NCBI GenBank assembly: GCA_019637615.1
Contig: JAHBVJ010000023.1
Span: forward strand, 84,769-148,768
Reading direction: 5' to 3'
DNA length: 64,000 bases
From: Anaerolineae bacterium
GTDB lineage: Bacteria; Chloroflexota; Anaerolineae; Aggregatilineales; UBA2796
The notes beneath the pieces are model-generated. The model ran no database searches, had not been told where the DNA came from, and saw only the letters and a program-made list of their open reading frames with translations. Below are positions 35,155-44,346 of the stretch, piece by piece. A program made the position numbers and the translations under genes. The number at the start of each line of letters is the position of its first letter. Position 1 is the stretch's first letter.

Positions 35155-36588
35155 CTAACCCCGTTGCCGCGCCGCGCCATACAACGCCATGACATGTTCG
35201 CGCTGCTCGGCGTGGTCAACGATGGGCGCGGGATAATCCTTCCCGATCTGGACGCCACATTGCGCTTGCTCCATCGGCAGCATCCCCGCCGGACGGTGAA
35301 TATGCGCGTCCGGCACCGCGCGCAGTTCTGGCACCCAATGGCGGATGTATGCGCCCGTTGGATCAAATTTCTCGCTTTGGGTGGTCGGGTTGAAGATGCG
35401 GAAATAGGGGGAGGCATCCGTCCCCGTTCCCGCGACCCACTGCCAGTTGCCAGCGTTATTGGCGACCTCGCCATCCAGCAAGCGTTGCATGAAGTAGCCT
35501 TCGCCCCAACGCCAATCGATCAGCAGGTCTTTGACGAGAAACGAAGCGGCAATCATGCGGGCGCGGTTATGCATCCAGCCGGTAGCGTTCAGTTGGCGCA
35601 TGGCGGCGTCCACGATGGGAAAACCCGTTTGTCCCTGCTGCCACAGCGCGAATAACTGCGGATCGTTGCGCCACTGAATGTTGTCATAAACGGGACGGAA
35701 AGCACGCCGTACGATATGCGGGTGACGCGCCAAAATCTGATAGTTGAATTCGCGCCAGACCAGTTCTCCGATCCATGTGCCGACATTTTCCCGCTGCTCT
35801 TGATGCTGCGCCGCGTGCATGGCCTCGATAGATGCCGTGTAACAGGTGCGCGGGCTGATCATACCCCACCGCAGATACGGGCTGAGGATCGAGGTGCCAT
35901 CGACGGCGGGCAGATCGCGCTGATCACGATAGCGGAAGGCAAGACCATCGATGAAGTAGTCCAGACGGCGCAGGGCTTCGGCTTCTCCCGTCGCACAAAT
36001 TGGCTGTGGCGCAGCGTCGAACTGACTCGGATCGGGCAGCGGATCGCTGTGAAGATCGGCGGGTGCGATAAGACAGCTGAGATCGGTTGGCACGGGCAGC
36101 GGATCAGGCTTGGGAAGCATCGACCACGCATTACGGTAGCGTGTATAGACTTCATAGCCTTTGCCTGTGCTCGTCGTCACTTCGGCGGCCTCATGGATGA
36201 CGAGGTCTTTGAAATCACGGACGAGATAGCCCTGCCGTGTGAGCGCGCCCCGCACGGCCTGATCGCGCTTGGTGGCGTACCCGCTGTAATCACGGTTGAA
36301 GTACACGCCTGCCGCATCGGCTTCCGCGCACAACGTGACGAGTTGCTCCGCCGGATCGCCGCGCCGGATGATCAAGCACCCGCCGGATGCACGTAGATCG
36401 GCGTCGAAGCGGCGTAGCGCGTCCATCAGCCATGCCGTGCGATAGCCCTGCGTGCGCGGCAATTTTAGCAGGGTATCATCGAGAATGAAGACAGGAATCA
36501 CGCTGGCGGCATCAGTGAGCGCGGCGGTGAGGGCAGTGTTATCCGTCAGGCGGAAATCACGGCGCAGCCACCAGATCAAGCGTTGCAT
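35155..36588 (-). CDS. phrB: Deoxyribodipyrimidine photolyase (CPD photolyase, class I type)
   Basis: The 477-residue protein starts WWLRRDFRLTDNTAL, the N-terminal alpha/beta antenna domain. The C-terminal FAD domain has RFLxxW-like features, including GWMHNRARMIAASFLVKDLLIDWRWGE (split by loops), NNAGNWQWVAGTGTD and YFRIFNP. These match light-driven cyclobutane dimer repair enzymes. The Trp electron chain positions appear conserved (NWQW). It lies 9 bp downstream of the YjbR gene and is the last of a three-gene operon with nitroreductase. Confidence 0.9.
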   Translation of the reverse strand: MQRLIWWLRRDFRLTDNTALTAALTDAASVIPVFILDDTLLKLPRTQGYRTAWLMDALRRFDADLRASGGCLIIRRGDPAEQLVTLCAEADAAGVYFNRDYSGYATKRDQAVRGALTRQGYLVRDFKDLVIHEAAEVTTSTGKGYEVYTRYRNAWSMLPKPDPLPVPTDLSCLIAPADLHSDPLPDPSQFDAAPQPICATGEAEALRRLDYFIDGLAFRYRDQRDLPAVDGTSILSPYLRWGMISPRTCYTASIEAMHAAQHQEQRENVGTWIGELVWREFNYQILARHPHIVRRAFRPVYDNIQWRNDPQLFALWQQGQTGFPIVDAAMRQLNATGWMHNRARMIAASFLVKDLLIDWRWGEGYFMQRLLDGEVANNAGNWQWVAGTGTDASPYFRIFNPTTQSEKFDPTGAYIRHWVPELRAVPDAHIHRPAGMLPMEQAQCGVQIGKDYPAPIVDHAEQREHVMALYGAARQRG

Positions 36589-36597
36589 AAATGTCCT

Positions 36598-36972
36598 CTA
36601 TTCAGGCTTGGATGGCGCGGCATTAGCGATCAGTTTGATGAGTCGTTTGGGCGCGGTCATCTGGTAACTTTGCGTGATCAGATGGCGGATGAATTCCCAA
36701 TCTAGCGCGACATCCAACCAGATGCCGATCCAACCGTGTTGACCGACGTAAGGCGGACGAAAGAAGCGTTCCGGCTCGGAGTTTATTAAGGCTTCTTGCA
36801 ACCCCGGCGGCGCTTTGCACCACAGCGAGGTGCGGGTTTCGTGCGGGTGCCGCATGGCGAAAATTTTATCCCTCACGCGGAAGGTAGGCTGACCGACTCC
36901 CTCGCCTTCGGTGGCTTCCGGCAGCGCAAGGCAAATAGCGCGGAGCTTTTCGAGCACGCTTTCATCATTCAT
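36598..36972 (-). CDS. MmcQ/YjbR family protein
   Basis: This 124-residue protein has the MmcQ/YjbR signature: early LPEATEGEG, central FRVRDKIFAM, then GWIGIWLD and a closing helix LITQSYQMTAPKRL. The family is a double-wing fold related to DNA-binding CyaY-like proteins and is often found without a settled role. The gene lies between nitroreductase (19 bp upstream) and photolyase (9 bp downstream). Confidence 0.85.
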   Translation of the reverse strand: MNDESVLEKLRAICLALPEATEGEGVGQPTFRVRDKIFAMRHPHETRTSLWCKAPPGLQEALINSEPERFFRPPYVGQHGWIGIWLDVALDWEFIRHLITQSYQMTAPKRLIKLIANAAPSKPE

Positions 36973-36991
36973 GCTTCCATCTCCTCATTGG

Positions 36992-37828
36992 CTAGTCTTT
37001 GGCGTTCGGTGCTTTTTCAGGCCACAGCAGCGACGGCGCATTCTGTAAATCTTCCGCCATCGGCGCATCCCACGTTTCGGTGTGCGCGAGTTCGTCAAAC
37101 GGCTTGCGCTGGCTGCTCGTCCAGTCGATGCTGTTGCGTTTGGCCTCGTCGGCTTTGTAGCCCATGCGGAACAAAGCCACGAGTTCGTGTGTAGGTGGCA
37201 CGGCAAGCATCTCCGCAATTAGGGCTTTGCGTTCTGGCACTTCGAGCGGCGTACTGATGAACTGCATCCCCATGTTCAAGCTGGTGGTGACGAGCCAGAA
37301 GGTTTGGATCACCGCGCCGAGCGAGATGGTGGAATACAGGCCGGAGAGTTCGCCGGGTTTGTATTCCTCCCTGTTCATGGCGATGGCGAGAATCAGCGGT
37401 GATTCGCGCACGATGTCGGCCTGATTGCTGCCGAGCAGTTTGCTGACGCCGAACATGCCGAGCAGTTTGCCACTTTGCGGGCTGAATACCTGCTTGATGA
37501 AAGGGCGCAGGACGGCTGGCATGTGGTCGATGTAGATGCCATCGCGCTGACCGTCGGCTTCACTGTCATCGAAGCGAAAATAGCGGCGGTAGCGCTGGAA
37601 AAATTCGCCTTCCATCAACTCTTTCATGCTGGCTCCGGCGAGTTCCGCCAGTGCATCCCGTTTGCCCTGATCGCGGATCAGGAGGAAGCGCCACGGTTGG
37701 CTGTTGAAATGCGATGGGCTGCGAGATGCCGCTTCGATCAGCAGTCGAATGTGCTCCGGCTTGATCGGATCGGGCGCGAATTTATTGTTGGTGGTACGCC
37801 GCAGACGGATGGCATCTAGCAAGTCCAT
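36992..37828 (-). CDS. Nitroreductase-family FMN oxidoreductase
   Basis: The 278-residue protein starts with LLDAIRLRRTTNNKFAPDPI and SPSHFNSQPWRFLLI, the FMN-binding pattern of the nitroreductase family (Arg and Ser/Asn contacts). The C-terminal region TTSLNMGMQFISTPLE matches the flavin-phosphate side. A loop of about 40 residues (YRRYFRFDDSEADGQRDG) is longer than in NfsB-type enzymes. Such enzymes reduce nitro groups, quinones or flavins with NAD(P)H. It is the first gene of the operon with YjbR and photolyase. Confidence 0.85.
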   Translation of the reverse strand: MDLLDAIRLRRTTNNKFAPDPIKPEHIRLLIEAASRSPSHFNSQPWRFLLIRDQGKRDALAELAGASMKELMEGEFFQRYRRYFRFDDSEADGQRDGIYIDHMPAVLRPFIKQVFSPQSGKLLGMFGVSKLLGSNQADIVRESPLILAIAMNREEYKPGELSGLYSTISLGAVIQTFWLVTTSLNMGMQFISTPLEVPERKALIAEMLAVPPTHELVALFRMGYKADEAKRNSIDWTSSQRKPFDELAHTETWDAPMAEDLQNAPSLLWPEKAPNAKD

Positions 37829-37898
37829 AGCAGTTCCCGATAGGTAGTCTGATTCATCGTAGCGAGTCTAGCCTGATATTCAGACTGAGAAGGCAAGA

Positions 37899-38417
37899 TC
37901 AACGTGCGGGTTTGTGACTGAGCGCCAGCCGAATCCATTCGTGGGCGAGCGCGTGTTGGCTGGCGTAGGCTGTCCAGACATGATTCGCCCATGTGTGGAT
38001 ACGTTGAATTGTTTCCTCAACACTGGACGTGTTCCATACGTCCACGAACGTCATGCTGCCGCGTTTTTCCAATACCGCTGGCTTTTCGAGCGTGATCGTG
38101 CCGTCCAACCAGCGGGGGATCGCAGCATAAATATCCAAGTTGCCGCCGAATTCGAGGCCACAGCAGAGGCGCGTCAGGTGGGCGGCGTAGGATTTGGCGG
38201 ATTGGCAGTAGGTATCGATGTGCTGCATACAATAAGTATCGAATGCTAACCAGTGAACGGCTCCGACATGCGGATTACTGAGCGCTTGGAACCGAAACTC
38301 GTTGAACAACGCTTCACAACCGACCCGCCCGCCCGCGATGCGCGCACCACATTCTGGACAATTTCTAGTCGTTTGGTCGCTCTTCGCATCTGTATGATCT
38401 TGACTAGAAGTTGGCAT
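37899..38417 (-). CDS. DUF5946 family protein
   Basis: This protein of about 172 residues has an N-terminal zinc-ribbon-like CPECG followed by a conserved Cys in RVGCEALFNEF. Next come VHWLAFDTYCMQHIDTYC and SAKSYAAHLTRLCCGLE, rich in His and Cys, typical of DUF5946. A metal-binding role is likely from these residues; the function is unknown. AGGGA lies 6 nt before ATG 38417, so the upstream in-frame ATG at 38453 is unlikely. Confidence 0.75.
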   Translation of the reverse strand: MPTSSQDHTDAKSDQTTRNCPECGARIAGGRVGCEALFNEFRFQALSNPHVGAVHWLAFDTYCMQHIDTYCQSAKSYAAHLTRLCCGLEFGGNLDIYAAIPRWLDGTITLEKPAVLEKRGSMTFVDVWNTSSVEETIQRIHTWANHVWTAYASQHALAHEWIRLALSHKPAR

Positions 38418-38675
38418 AATTGTCCCTACACTCATGAACGCTACCCTAACCATCTACCGTAAGCTGTTGATGTTAATACTAAATAGTTGATGCCTGTTTG
38501 TCCATGTGATAGGCGGTCTGTTATCCATTGATCGCAGTTATAGGATGATTTAGAGGAACCGCCAACTATTTTTTACATTCACAAATCCCCCCGCTGCGTG
38601 TTGCTCTGGTGTCGCTGACGCATCGCCGCTAAAACTATAGTAGTATGGTGTGGTCGGAAATCGCCACGAAAGTGA

Positions 38676-39173
38676 TTGAACGCTGTGGAAGTTAGTTTTC
38701 AAGGTTTTGATCCCGTGCGGATCGAGCAAGCGGATGGCGCGTATAGGGTCAGTATCGGGGAGCGTACCTATCACGTGCAGTTACAACGCGTGGCGGACGG
38801 CGCGCTGACGTTTCTAATCGACGGTCAGCCACATCATGCGCTGGTGGCACAGGACGGATCGCAGCGTTGGGTCGCGTTGGCAGCGCAACTCTACACATTC
38901 ACGAAGGTCGAGAAATCTACGCGGCGGCGGGCACACAGTCAGGCCGAACATAACCTCACGGCGGCCATGCCCGGTCAGGTGATCAAAGTACTGGTGAGTC
39001 AGGGCGAGGTCGTGGCGCACGGACAAGCGTTGCTAGTGCTGGAAGCCATGAAAATGGAAGTACGCGTGAGTGCCCCCTATGCTGGCATCGTTAGCAAGTT
39101 GTTATGCGGCGTAGGGCAGATTGTCGAGCGCGGTCAGCCGTTACTGGAACTGCTGGAAGAGTCGGAGAAATAA
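38676..39173 (+). CDS. Biotin/lipoyl carrier protein (biotin carboxyl carrier type)
   Basis: The 165-residue protein has a C-terminal biotinyl domain with the biotinylation motif EAMKM at residues 128-132, in AMPGQVIKV...LLVLEAMKMEVRVSAPYAG. The N-terminal part (1-75) is a beta-rich domain as in pyruvate/acyl-CoA carboxylase carriers, with a basic linker (RRRAHSQ). It would carry carboxyl groups for a biotin-dependent carboxylase or decarboxylase whose other subunits are not here. The start is TTG 38676 or GTG 38685; neither has a strong binding site. Confidence 0.85.
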   Translation: MNAVEVSFQGFDPVRIEQADGAYRVSIGERTYHVQLQRVADGALTFLIDGQPHHALVAQDGSQRWVALAAQLYTFTKVEKSTRRRAHSQAEHNLTAAMPGQVIKVLVSQGEVVAHGQALLVLEAMKMEVRVSAPYAGIVSKLLCGVGQIVERGQPLLELLEESEK

Positions 39174-39175
39174 AA

Positions 39176-39199
39176 ACGGGGTGCATTACTGCACCCCGT
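39176..39199 (-). terminator. Hairpin terminator of the Flp pilin gene
   Basis: ACGGGGTGCA and TGCACCCCGT form a perfect 10-bp stem with a TTAC loop. On the minus strand it is followed by TTTTATTT, a standard rho-independent terminator. It sits 24 bp beyond the pilin stop and also abuts the convergent biotin carrier gene. Confidence 0.85.
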
Positions 39200-39222
39200 T
39201 CATGTGGACATCAAAAACCGGA

Positions 39223-39369
39223 TTAGAGGTTGATAATGATGTTCGAGAAGATGTTACCGATTGTCGGGCCAAGCAGCGCCAGAATGACGATGACGACGAC
39301 GGCGACCAGCACGAGGATCAAAGCGTACTCAACGAGACCTTGACCTTCTTCACGAGGCATATATAACAT
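39223..39369 (-). CDS. Flp/Fap-type IVb pilin (48 residues)
   Basis: This 48-residue protein starts MLYMPREEGQGLVEYALILV, with the Flp prepilin signature: a Gly cleavage site before a hydrophobic segment carrying Glu-Tyr at positions +5 and +6 (LVEYA). The hydrophobic helix runs to ALLGPTIG. GGAGG lies 9 nt before the ATG. A prepilin peptidase would cut it and it would assemble into thin adhesive pili through Tad machinery. No tad/rcp genes are nearby, so it is an orphan major-pilin gene. It has its own promoter and terminator. Confidence 0.85.
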   Translation of the reverse strand: MLYMPREEGQGLVEYALILVLVAVVVIVILALLGPTIGNIFSNIIINL

Positions 39370-39420
39370 GATTGGGACCCTCCACATTATTGCTCTTCCC
39401 TAGATTGGGAAGTTGATGAA

Positions 39421-39451
39421 ACTATACCACGAAGTATGGGGGTAGTGTCAA
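39421..39451 (-). promoter_or_regulatory. Promoter of the Flp pilin gene
   Basis: On the minus strand there is TTGACA (39451-39446), a 19-bp spacer and TATAGT (39426-39421) preceded by TGG, an extended -10. The long spacer is offset by the extended -10 element. The start codon is 51 bp downstream. Confidence 0.6.
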
Positions 39452-39523
39452 GATGGATATTGTAAATTCATACAGGATTCATGAAATTTTTATTCTTCTG
39501 TGATACCCGTATGCGTTGACCTC

Positions 39524-40993
39524 TTACTTTTCGGTAAAAGGACACAGATCGGCGGGGGCATATTTGGGGTTGGCGTACCCGTAACTGTTCAGCGTTGTCA
39601 GCGCGTCGGCACGGGTGGCGATGAATTTCAAGGTGGCTTCGCAAGCGAGTTTGCGATCCCGCCGGCGGTTATAGGAATCCATGAAGGCTTGCCCCATGCT
39701 GGCATACACTTCGCCCGGAGTCCCCGGTGGATTTTCCGTTTGCAAGGTCGTGAGCATCTTGTTGGCATTGGCACGGCTGCCCTGCATGACGAAGGCCAAC
39801 ACTTTGCGATACCCTGCATAGGCGCGCAGCATCGTCAGCTCATTGGGGATCGTCCACGGTTGCAGATTGGCATCGTCGCGGACACGATCATACAAGCGGT
39901 GGGCGTTGCGCCAATCTTGCTCCCTGAAGAGATAATCAGCGTCATAGAGGAGATGGATGCGGTAAGTAGCTTTTTCCACCTGTGTGATCGCCAGCGTATA
40001 GTCCACGCCATCCCAATCCCATATATCGGTGGTACCGCGTTGTGGCCCTGCCGCTGGATCGTTCAACGGTGGGTACTGCACCAGCACTTCCAGATTGCCG
40101 TCGTTATCCACATCCGCAATGGAAATTTTTCCGGCGGTGGCGTCAATGGTCTGGTCGTTGATCGGCTTGAAAATGCCGAGTGCCGCGTTCCAATCCAAAA
40201 TTTGCATTTGCGAGGTGCAGCGACCGGTATACGCCGCTGCGCCGGGGCACAATTTTTGGGAATAGGCAAGTTCGGCGCGAATATCACCGTTCATGTCGCC
40301 TACACGTCGTAGTTCCGGCAGCATCGTCTCGACGCTGTAGTTGGTACTGTACAGCAAGCGATAGCCACGCTGTGAACAGCCAAACACGAGCATCTGCCCC
40401 GGCGACAGCCGATCCGCTTGATAGAAGCCCGGATCGTAGAGGTTAATGATCACTTCGGGAATGCCATCGCCCGTGATGTCGGTATCGGCTTGCACCACGC
40501 CCCAATCTTGCATCGTGCCCCAACTGCGTAAGAGGGCTTCCAAGATGGTGGGCGGGCCACCCGCCGAGAGGTAACGCCCGATCATTTCGGGATACTGGCT
40601 GAAGGTCGATGGTTTTTCGGGTGGCAGCGGGCCACTCAACGGCGGACAATCCGAAGGTTGGTAAAGCGTGATGTTCACCGCTTGGTTCGCCATTGCCGTC
40701 GCGGTCTGGATGGCTTGCATGGCGGCGGTGGCGGTGGCGGCAGGCGCGACGATCTCCCCGAACTGGGTAGGCAAGGCAGCGGGCGTGCCACCTTCGCCCG
40801 TCGGCGTAATGAGCAGCACCGAAATGCGCCCGCCCGGAGTCGCGGTAGCAAATGGTGGTACGGTCGGCGTCGGCGCGGCGGGGCGCTGCCCGATCACATC
40901 ATCAATACCGCTGCACGCTAAGGTCGCCAACGCCAGCATCGCCAGCATCATGAATGGTCGCATGGATCGTCGCACACACAATTCCTGAGTCAT
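39524..40993 (-). CDS. Lipoprotein with FG-GAP/VCBS-like calcium-loop repeats
   Basis: This protein of about 489 residues has a lipoprotein signal with lipobox LATLAC. A Thr/Pro/Ala-rich linker follows (about 30-110), then a body with repeated Ca-binding-like loops of form DxxGDGxxE: DITGDGIPEVIINL, DMNGDIRAELAYS and DVDNDGNLEVLVQY. These resemble FG-GAP/VCBS beta-propeller blades. The C-terminal 150 residues look like helical TPR-type repeats. It should be anchored at the outer face and may bind ligands. The start is uncertain: ATG 40993 lies 8 nt after a TATACT box and may be a leaderless start, while ATG 40963 gives the shortest signal peptide. Confidence 0.65.
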   Translation of the reverse strand: MTQELCVRRSMRPFMMLAMLALATLACSGIDDVIGQRPAAPTPTVPPFATATPGGRISVLLITPTGEGGTPAALPTQFGEIVAPAATATAAMQAIQTATAMANQAVNITLYQPSDCPPLSGPLPPEKPSTFSQYPEMIGRYLSAGGPPTILEALLRSWGTMQDWGVVQADTDITGDGIPEVIINLYDPGFYQADRLSPGQMLVFGCSQRGYRLLYSTNYSVETMLPELRRVGDMNGDIRAELAYSQKLCPGAAAYTGRCTSQMQILDWNAALGIFKPINDQTIDATAGKISIADVDNDGNLEVLVQYPPLNDPAAGPQRGTTDIWDWDGVDYTLAITQVEKATYRIHLLYDADYLFREQDWRNAHRLYDRVRDDANLQPWTIPNELTMLRAYAGYRKVLAFVMQGSRANANKMLTTLQTENPPGTPGEVYASMGQAFMDSYNRRRDRKLACEATLKFIATRADALTTLNSYGYANPKYAPADLCPFTEK

Positions 40994-41125
40994 GGAGCGT
41001 AAGTATAGCGCGAAAGTGCAGACGGGCAGCAAGTCGTAGGCGGTACGGTGCGTTAACGAATCGGAGACGCGATACGCAGTGTGGGGATCCGTCGTCGCGC
41101 CTCCCCGCCTCACGCTTCTTCGTGC

Positions 41126-42286
41126 CTAGCCTGCTTGCCAGATTGTCTTAATGCTGCGATCCAGCCGCGTGAATTGGCGTTCGGCAATGACGATTTTTGT
41201 CAGTAGCTTGCGATAGCGCTTTCCCGGTAAAGAAGCGAGCATCCATCCCCACAGATTGCTGAGTACAGGCGTGATATCGACCTTCCCCGGAATCGAAACC
41301 GGGAACGCCGCCACATCCGCGATGGTCATTGAGAGATCAAGTTTCGGCAGTGAGGAGACGCTGCCGAGCTGCCTATCCACGTATTCGACTACGGAGCGGA
41401 TTTCGCCCTCTTTTTCGGGCGGGATTCTGCCATATTGGCGATGCAATTCCATCACTTCGCCCAACCATTGGCGGTATTCTACGACTTCCGGCGAACGGCG
41501 CAATTGACCGGCGATTTCCAACATGCCTGTAGGGGTGCGCGCCTGACTGAGCAAGTACGGGAAAAACGTTGGCAACCACGGCACGTCCGCGACCGCCGTT
41601 TGCGCGCGTTCTTTCAATGCCTTAAATAGCTTCTTTTCAAGATCGGCGCGGTCGGAATCGATGTTAAGGGAAGCATCGAGGAATAAGCGGGAACGTTTAG
41701 GCTGCATCAGATGTTCCCCGCCCAATAGTTGCGCATAGCCAGTGAAGATCAAGCCGCCAAACAGGAATCTCGCTATCTGTTTTTCATCGTCAGAAGTGAG
41801 GGTCGCTTCGAAATCTGATAGGTGCGGAACCCACTTATATTCTGCCGCTGCCAATTCACTCAGGATCGATGTGATGACGGTTTCATCGAGGGGATGCTCT
41901 TCGGTGGAAATTTTCTTCAGCTCGTCTAAGGCCGCCCGCTTCACCGTCCAATAGGCGTCATATTGGACGTTCACATCGAACAAGACCGGATTTCCATAAT
42001 CGTTCACACGGGCCAACATTCTCTGGTCAAAGTTGAGACCCATATCAAAGGTATCCCCGTAGTTGAACACGGGAATCTGCTCATTTAGGACAAGGCTGTC
42101 AAAAAACATGCCTAAGCCATAGATGTTCGCGGATAGAAGAGACCAAACTTCATCGGGGTTGTCGGCCTGTCGTGAACCCTTCAGAAACAGTTCACCGCAG
42201 CGTAGAATCATCGGGTCAACGACTGTTCGCAGACCATCCTGCGCTAACTGCTGAAAATCCTCTGGTCTGGTTATCTCGATGGTCAT
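41126..42286 (-). CDS. Hypothetical protein, 386 residues
   Basis: This is a soluble, mostly helical protein with no membrane segment, signal or recognised family. Notable parts are LWSLLSANIYGLGMFFDSLVLN-type sequence near the N-terminus (residues about 45-70) and a long acidic/charged middle. GGAGG lies 8 nt before the ATG. The codon usage and the good start support a real gene. It is the only gene between the lipoprotein and the homoaconitase operon. Confidence 0.6.
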   Translation of the reverse strand: MTIEITRPEDFQQLAQDGLRTVVDPMILRCGELFLKGSRQADNPDEVWSLLSANIYGLGMFFDSLVLNEQIPVFNYGDTFDMGLNFDQRMLARVNDYGNPVLFDVNVQYDAYWTVKRAALDELKKISTEEHPLDETVITSILSELAAAEYKWVPHLSDFEATLTSDDEKQIARFLFGGLIFTGYAQLLGGEHLMQPKRSRLFLDASLNIDSDRADLEKKLFKALKERAQTAVADVPWLPTFFPYLLSQARTPTGMLEIAGQLRRSPEVVEYRQWLGEVMELHRQYGRIPPEKEGEIRSVVEYVDRQLGSVSSLPKLDLSMTIADVAAFPVSIPGKVDITPVLSNLWGWMLASLPGKRYRKLLTKIVIAERQFTRLDRSIKTIWQAG

Positions 42287-42539
42287 GGTGGTAACCTCCC
42301 AATGCTGCCCACACGCTTATTCAAAATGTGAATCTGGATGCTTATTCATCTAATAAACATGGCTATCAGGCGAATTCCGATGCGATAGTCTTTATGGTAC
42401 GGGCATTTCAAAATTCCGCGAGGAACGGGATGGGCAAACCACTTGAGACCACGTGAGTCCAAACCACTATACAAAACGCCCCTAACACGCCACAATAGTG
42501 TCCTTCTGTCGTCAACAATCACGAACCAACATAAGACCT

Positions 42540-43814
42540 ATGGACACTCCTCAGCAAGCACACGGGTTTACCTTTGCAGAAAAAGCACTGGCACGTGCCG
42601 CCGGACTCGCCAGTACCGTCGCTGGTCAGATCGTGGATGCCCAACCGGACATCATCCTCAGCCACGACAACACCGCGCCCATTTACCAGACCTTCAAGAA
42701 GCTCGGCCTGAGCAAGGTGAAATATCCTGAACGACTGGCGATCACGCTGGATCATGCCGTGCCCGCGCCGACCACCGAGCACGCCGAGAATCACGCGGTG
42801 GTGCGGCGGTTTGTCAAAGAACAGGGCGTGCAATATTTCTTCGAGGCAGGGCGCGGGATTTGCCACCAAGTTCACAGCGAGGAAGGCGTCGTACTGCCCG
42901 GTAATCTCGTGCTTGGCTCGGACAGCCACACGCCGCATTTTGGCTGGTTGGGTGCGTTCGGCGCGGGCGTCGGGCGTTCCGAAGTCGCCGCGCTGTGGGC
43001 AACAGGCGAATTATGGCTGCGCGTGCCAGAGTCGATGAAGGTGGTTGTCACGGGGACATGGCCTCGCGGCGTGACGTCAAAAGATTTCTGCTTGCGCCTG
43101 ATCGGTGATCTGGGTGTGGAAGGTGGCATTTACATGTCCATCGAGTTTCACGGCCCCGCCATCAGCGCCTTGAGCCTCGAAAGCCGCGCTGTGATCCCTA
43201 ATATGATGGCGGAGTTCGGCGCGAAGACGGCCTATCTGCCGCCCGATGACAAGATTTTTGAGTATCTCAAAGGCCGTGCGCGGCGTCCCTTCACGGCGAT
43301 CTACCCCGACGAGAACGCGGTCTATCAGGCCGAACATCACTACGATATTTCCAATCAGGAGCCGTTGGTCGCGTGCCCGGATAGTCCGGATAGTGTTCAA
43401 CCCGTATCCGCCGTCGCAGGGACGGTGATCCAGCAAGCCTTCCTTGGCACCTGCACCAATGGACGCGTAGAAGATTTCGCCGTCGCTGCCGAGATCGTCA
43501 AGGGGCGCAAAGTGGCGGCGGGCACACGTTTCCTCGTGATCCCCGCATCTAGCCTCGTGCTGAAGGAAGCCATGCAGCTCGGTTACATCGACACGCTGAT
43601 CGAAGCGGGCGCGATGCTCGGCGTACCGGGCTGCGGGCCGTGCATGGGCAACCATATGGGCGTGCCCGCGCCGAACGAAGTGACCATCAGCAGCGCCAAC
43701 CGCAATTTCAAGGGACGTATGGGCACGGCGGACGCACCGATCTATCTATCGAGTCCGGCGGTGGTAGCGGCAAGTGCCATTGCGGGCAAGATCATCCACC
43801 CCGCCGATCTATAA
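42540..43814 (+). CDS. Homoaconitase/3-isopropylmalate dehydratase large subunit
   Basis: This protein of about 424 residues is an aconitase-superfamily large subunit with 4Fe-4S ligands Cys305 (GTCTNGR), Cys365 and Cys368 (GCGPCMG). The HDNTAP, GSDSHTPHFG and AGRGICHQV motifs are present. The short length and the GICHQV form resemble prokaryotic homoaconitase (HacA) as well as LeuC. It would isomerise homocitrate or 2-isopropylmalate together with the small subunit encoded 0.5 kb downstream. Function in lysine (alpha-aminoadipate) or leucine synthesis is undecided. ATG 42540 is preferred over the upstream 42498. Confidence 0.85.
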   Translation: MDTPQQAHGFTFAEKALARAAGLASTVAGQIVDAQPDIILSHDNTAPIYQTFKKLGLSKVKYPERLAITLDHAVPAPTTEHAENHAVVRRFVKEQGVQYFFEAGRGICHQVHSEEGVVLPGNLVLGSDSHTPHFGWLGAFGAGVGRSEVAALWATGELWLRVPESMKVVVTGTWPRGVTSKDFCLRLIGDLGVEGGIYMSIEFHGPAISALSLESRAVIPNMMAEFGAKTAYLPPDDKIFEYLKGRARRPFTAIYPDENAVYQAEHHYDISNQEPLVACPDSPDSVQPVSAVAGTVIQQAFLGTCTNGRVEDFAVAAEIVKGRKVAAGTRFLVIPASSLVLKEAMQLGYIDTLIEAGAMLGVPGCGPCMGNHMGVPAPNEVTISSANRNFKGRMGTADAPIYLSSPAVVAASAIAGKIIHPADL

Positions 43815-43856
43815 GTATCGGGACCGGAAACCCATGTCGCCCGATAAGGACGCGTG

Positions 43857-44330
43857 ATGAAAACTTTGCTTGAAAAAACCAAATATCTGACGCTGTTGGC
43901 GGTGTTCCCGTCCCTGATCGCGGCGCTGGCAGCGTACCTGCTAGGCATTGTGCGGACGGTCAACCTGATCACCGACCTGCTGGGTGCGTTCAAAGGTGCA
44001 TCGTACACCATCGTAGCGCTGATCGAGATCGCGGATATTTTCCTGATCGCAACATCGTTACTGATCTTTGCCTTGTCGATCTATGAATTATTCATCGGTG
44101 AACTCGACCTACCAGAATGGTTGGTGATACATAAATTCACCGAACTCAAGGATAAATTGAGCAGCGTCGTCGTATTGGTGATGGCGATTTCAGTCCTCAA
44201 ATATATGTTGGATAGCCAAAAATCGCCGCAAGATATTCTGGCGTTTGGCTTGGGCGCTGGCAGTGTGATCGTGGCGCTGGGCGTTTATGCACGCCTAGCG
44301 GAGAAAGCCACTTCTGGTGAGAAAAAGTGA
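43857..44330 (+). CDS. YqhA/UPF0114 family membrane protein
   Basis: This protein of about 157 residues has three to four membrane segments and the UPF0114 pattern (LLAVFPSLIAALAAYLLG; YELFIGELDLPEWL; DKLSSVVVLVMAISVLKY). AAGGA lies before ATG 43857. The family has no settled role; some members affect respiration or acid resistance. Its place between the large and small aconitase-like subunit genes is unusual, with gaps of 42 and 16 bp on either side. Confidence 0.85.
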   Translation: MKTLLEKTKYLTLLAVFPSLIAALAAYLLGIVRTVNLITDLLGAFKGASYTIVALIEIADIFLIATSLLIFALSIYELFIGELDLPEWLVIHKFTELKDKLSSVVVLVMAISVLKYMLDSQKSPQDILAFGLGAGSVIVALGVYARLAEKATSGEKK

Positions 44331-44346
44331 GTAAGGACGCAAGAGT

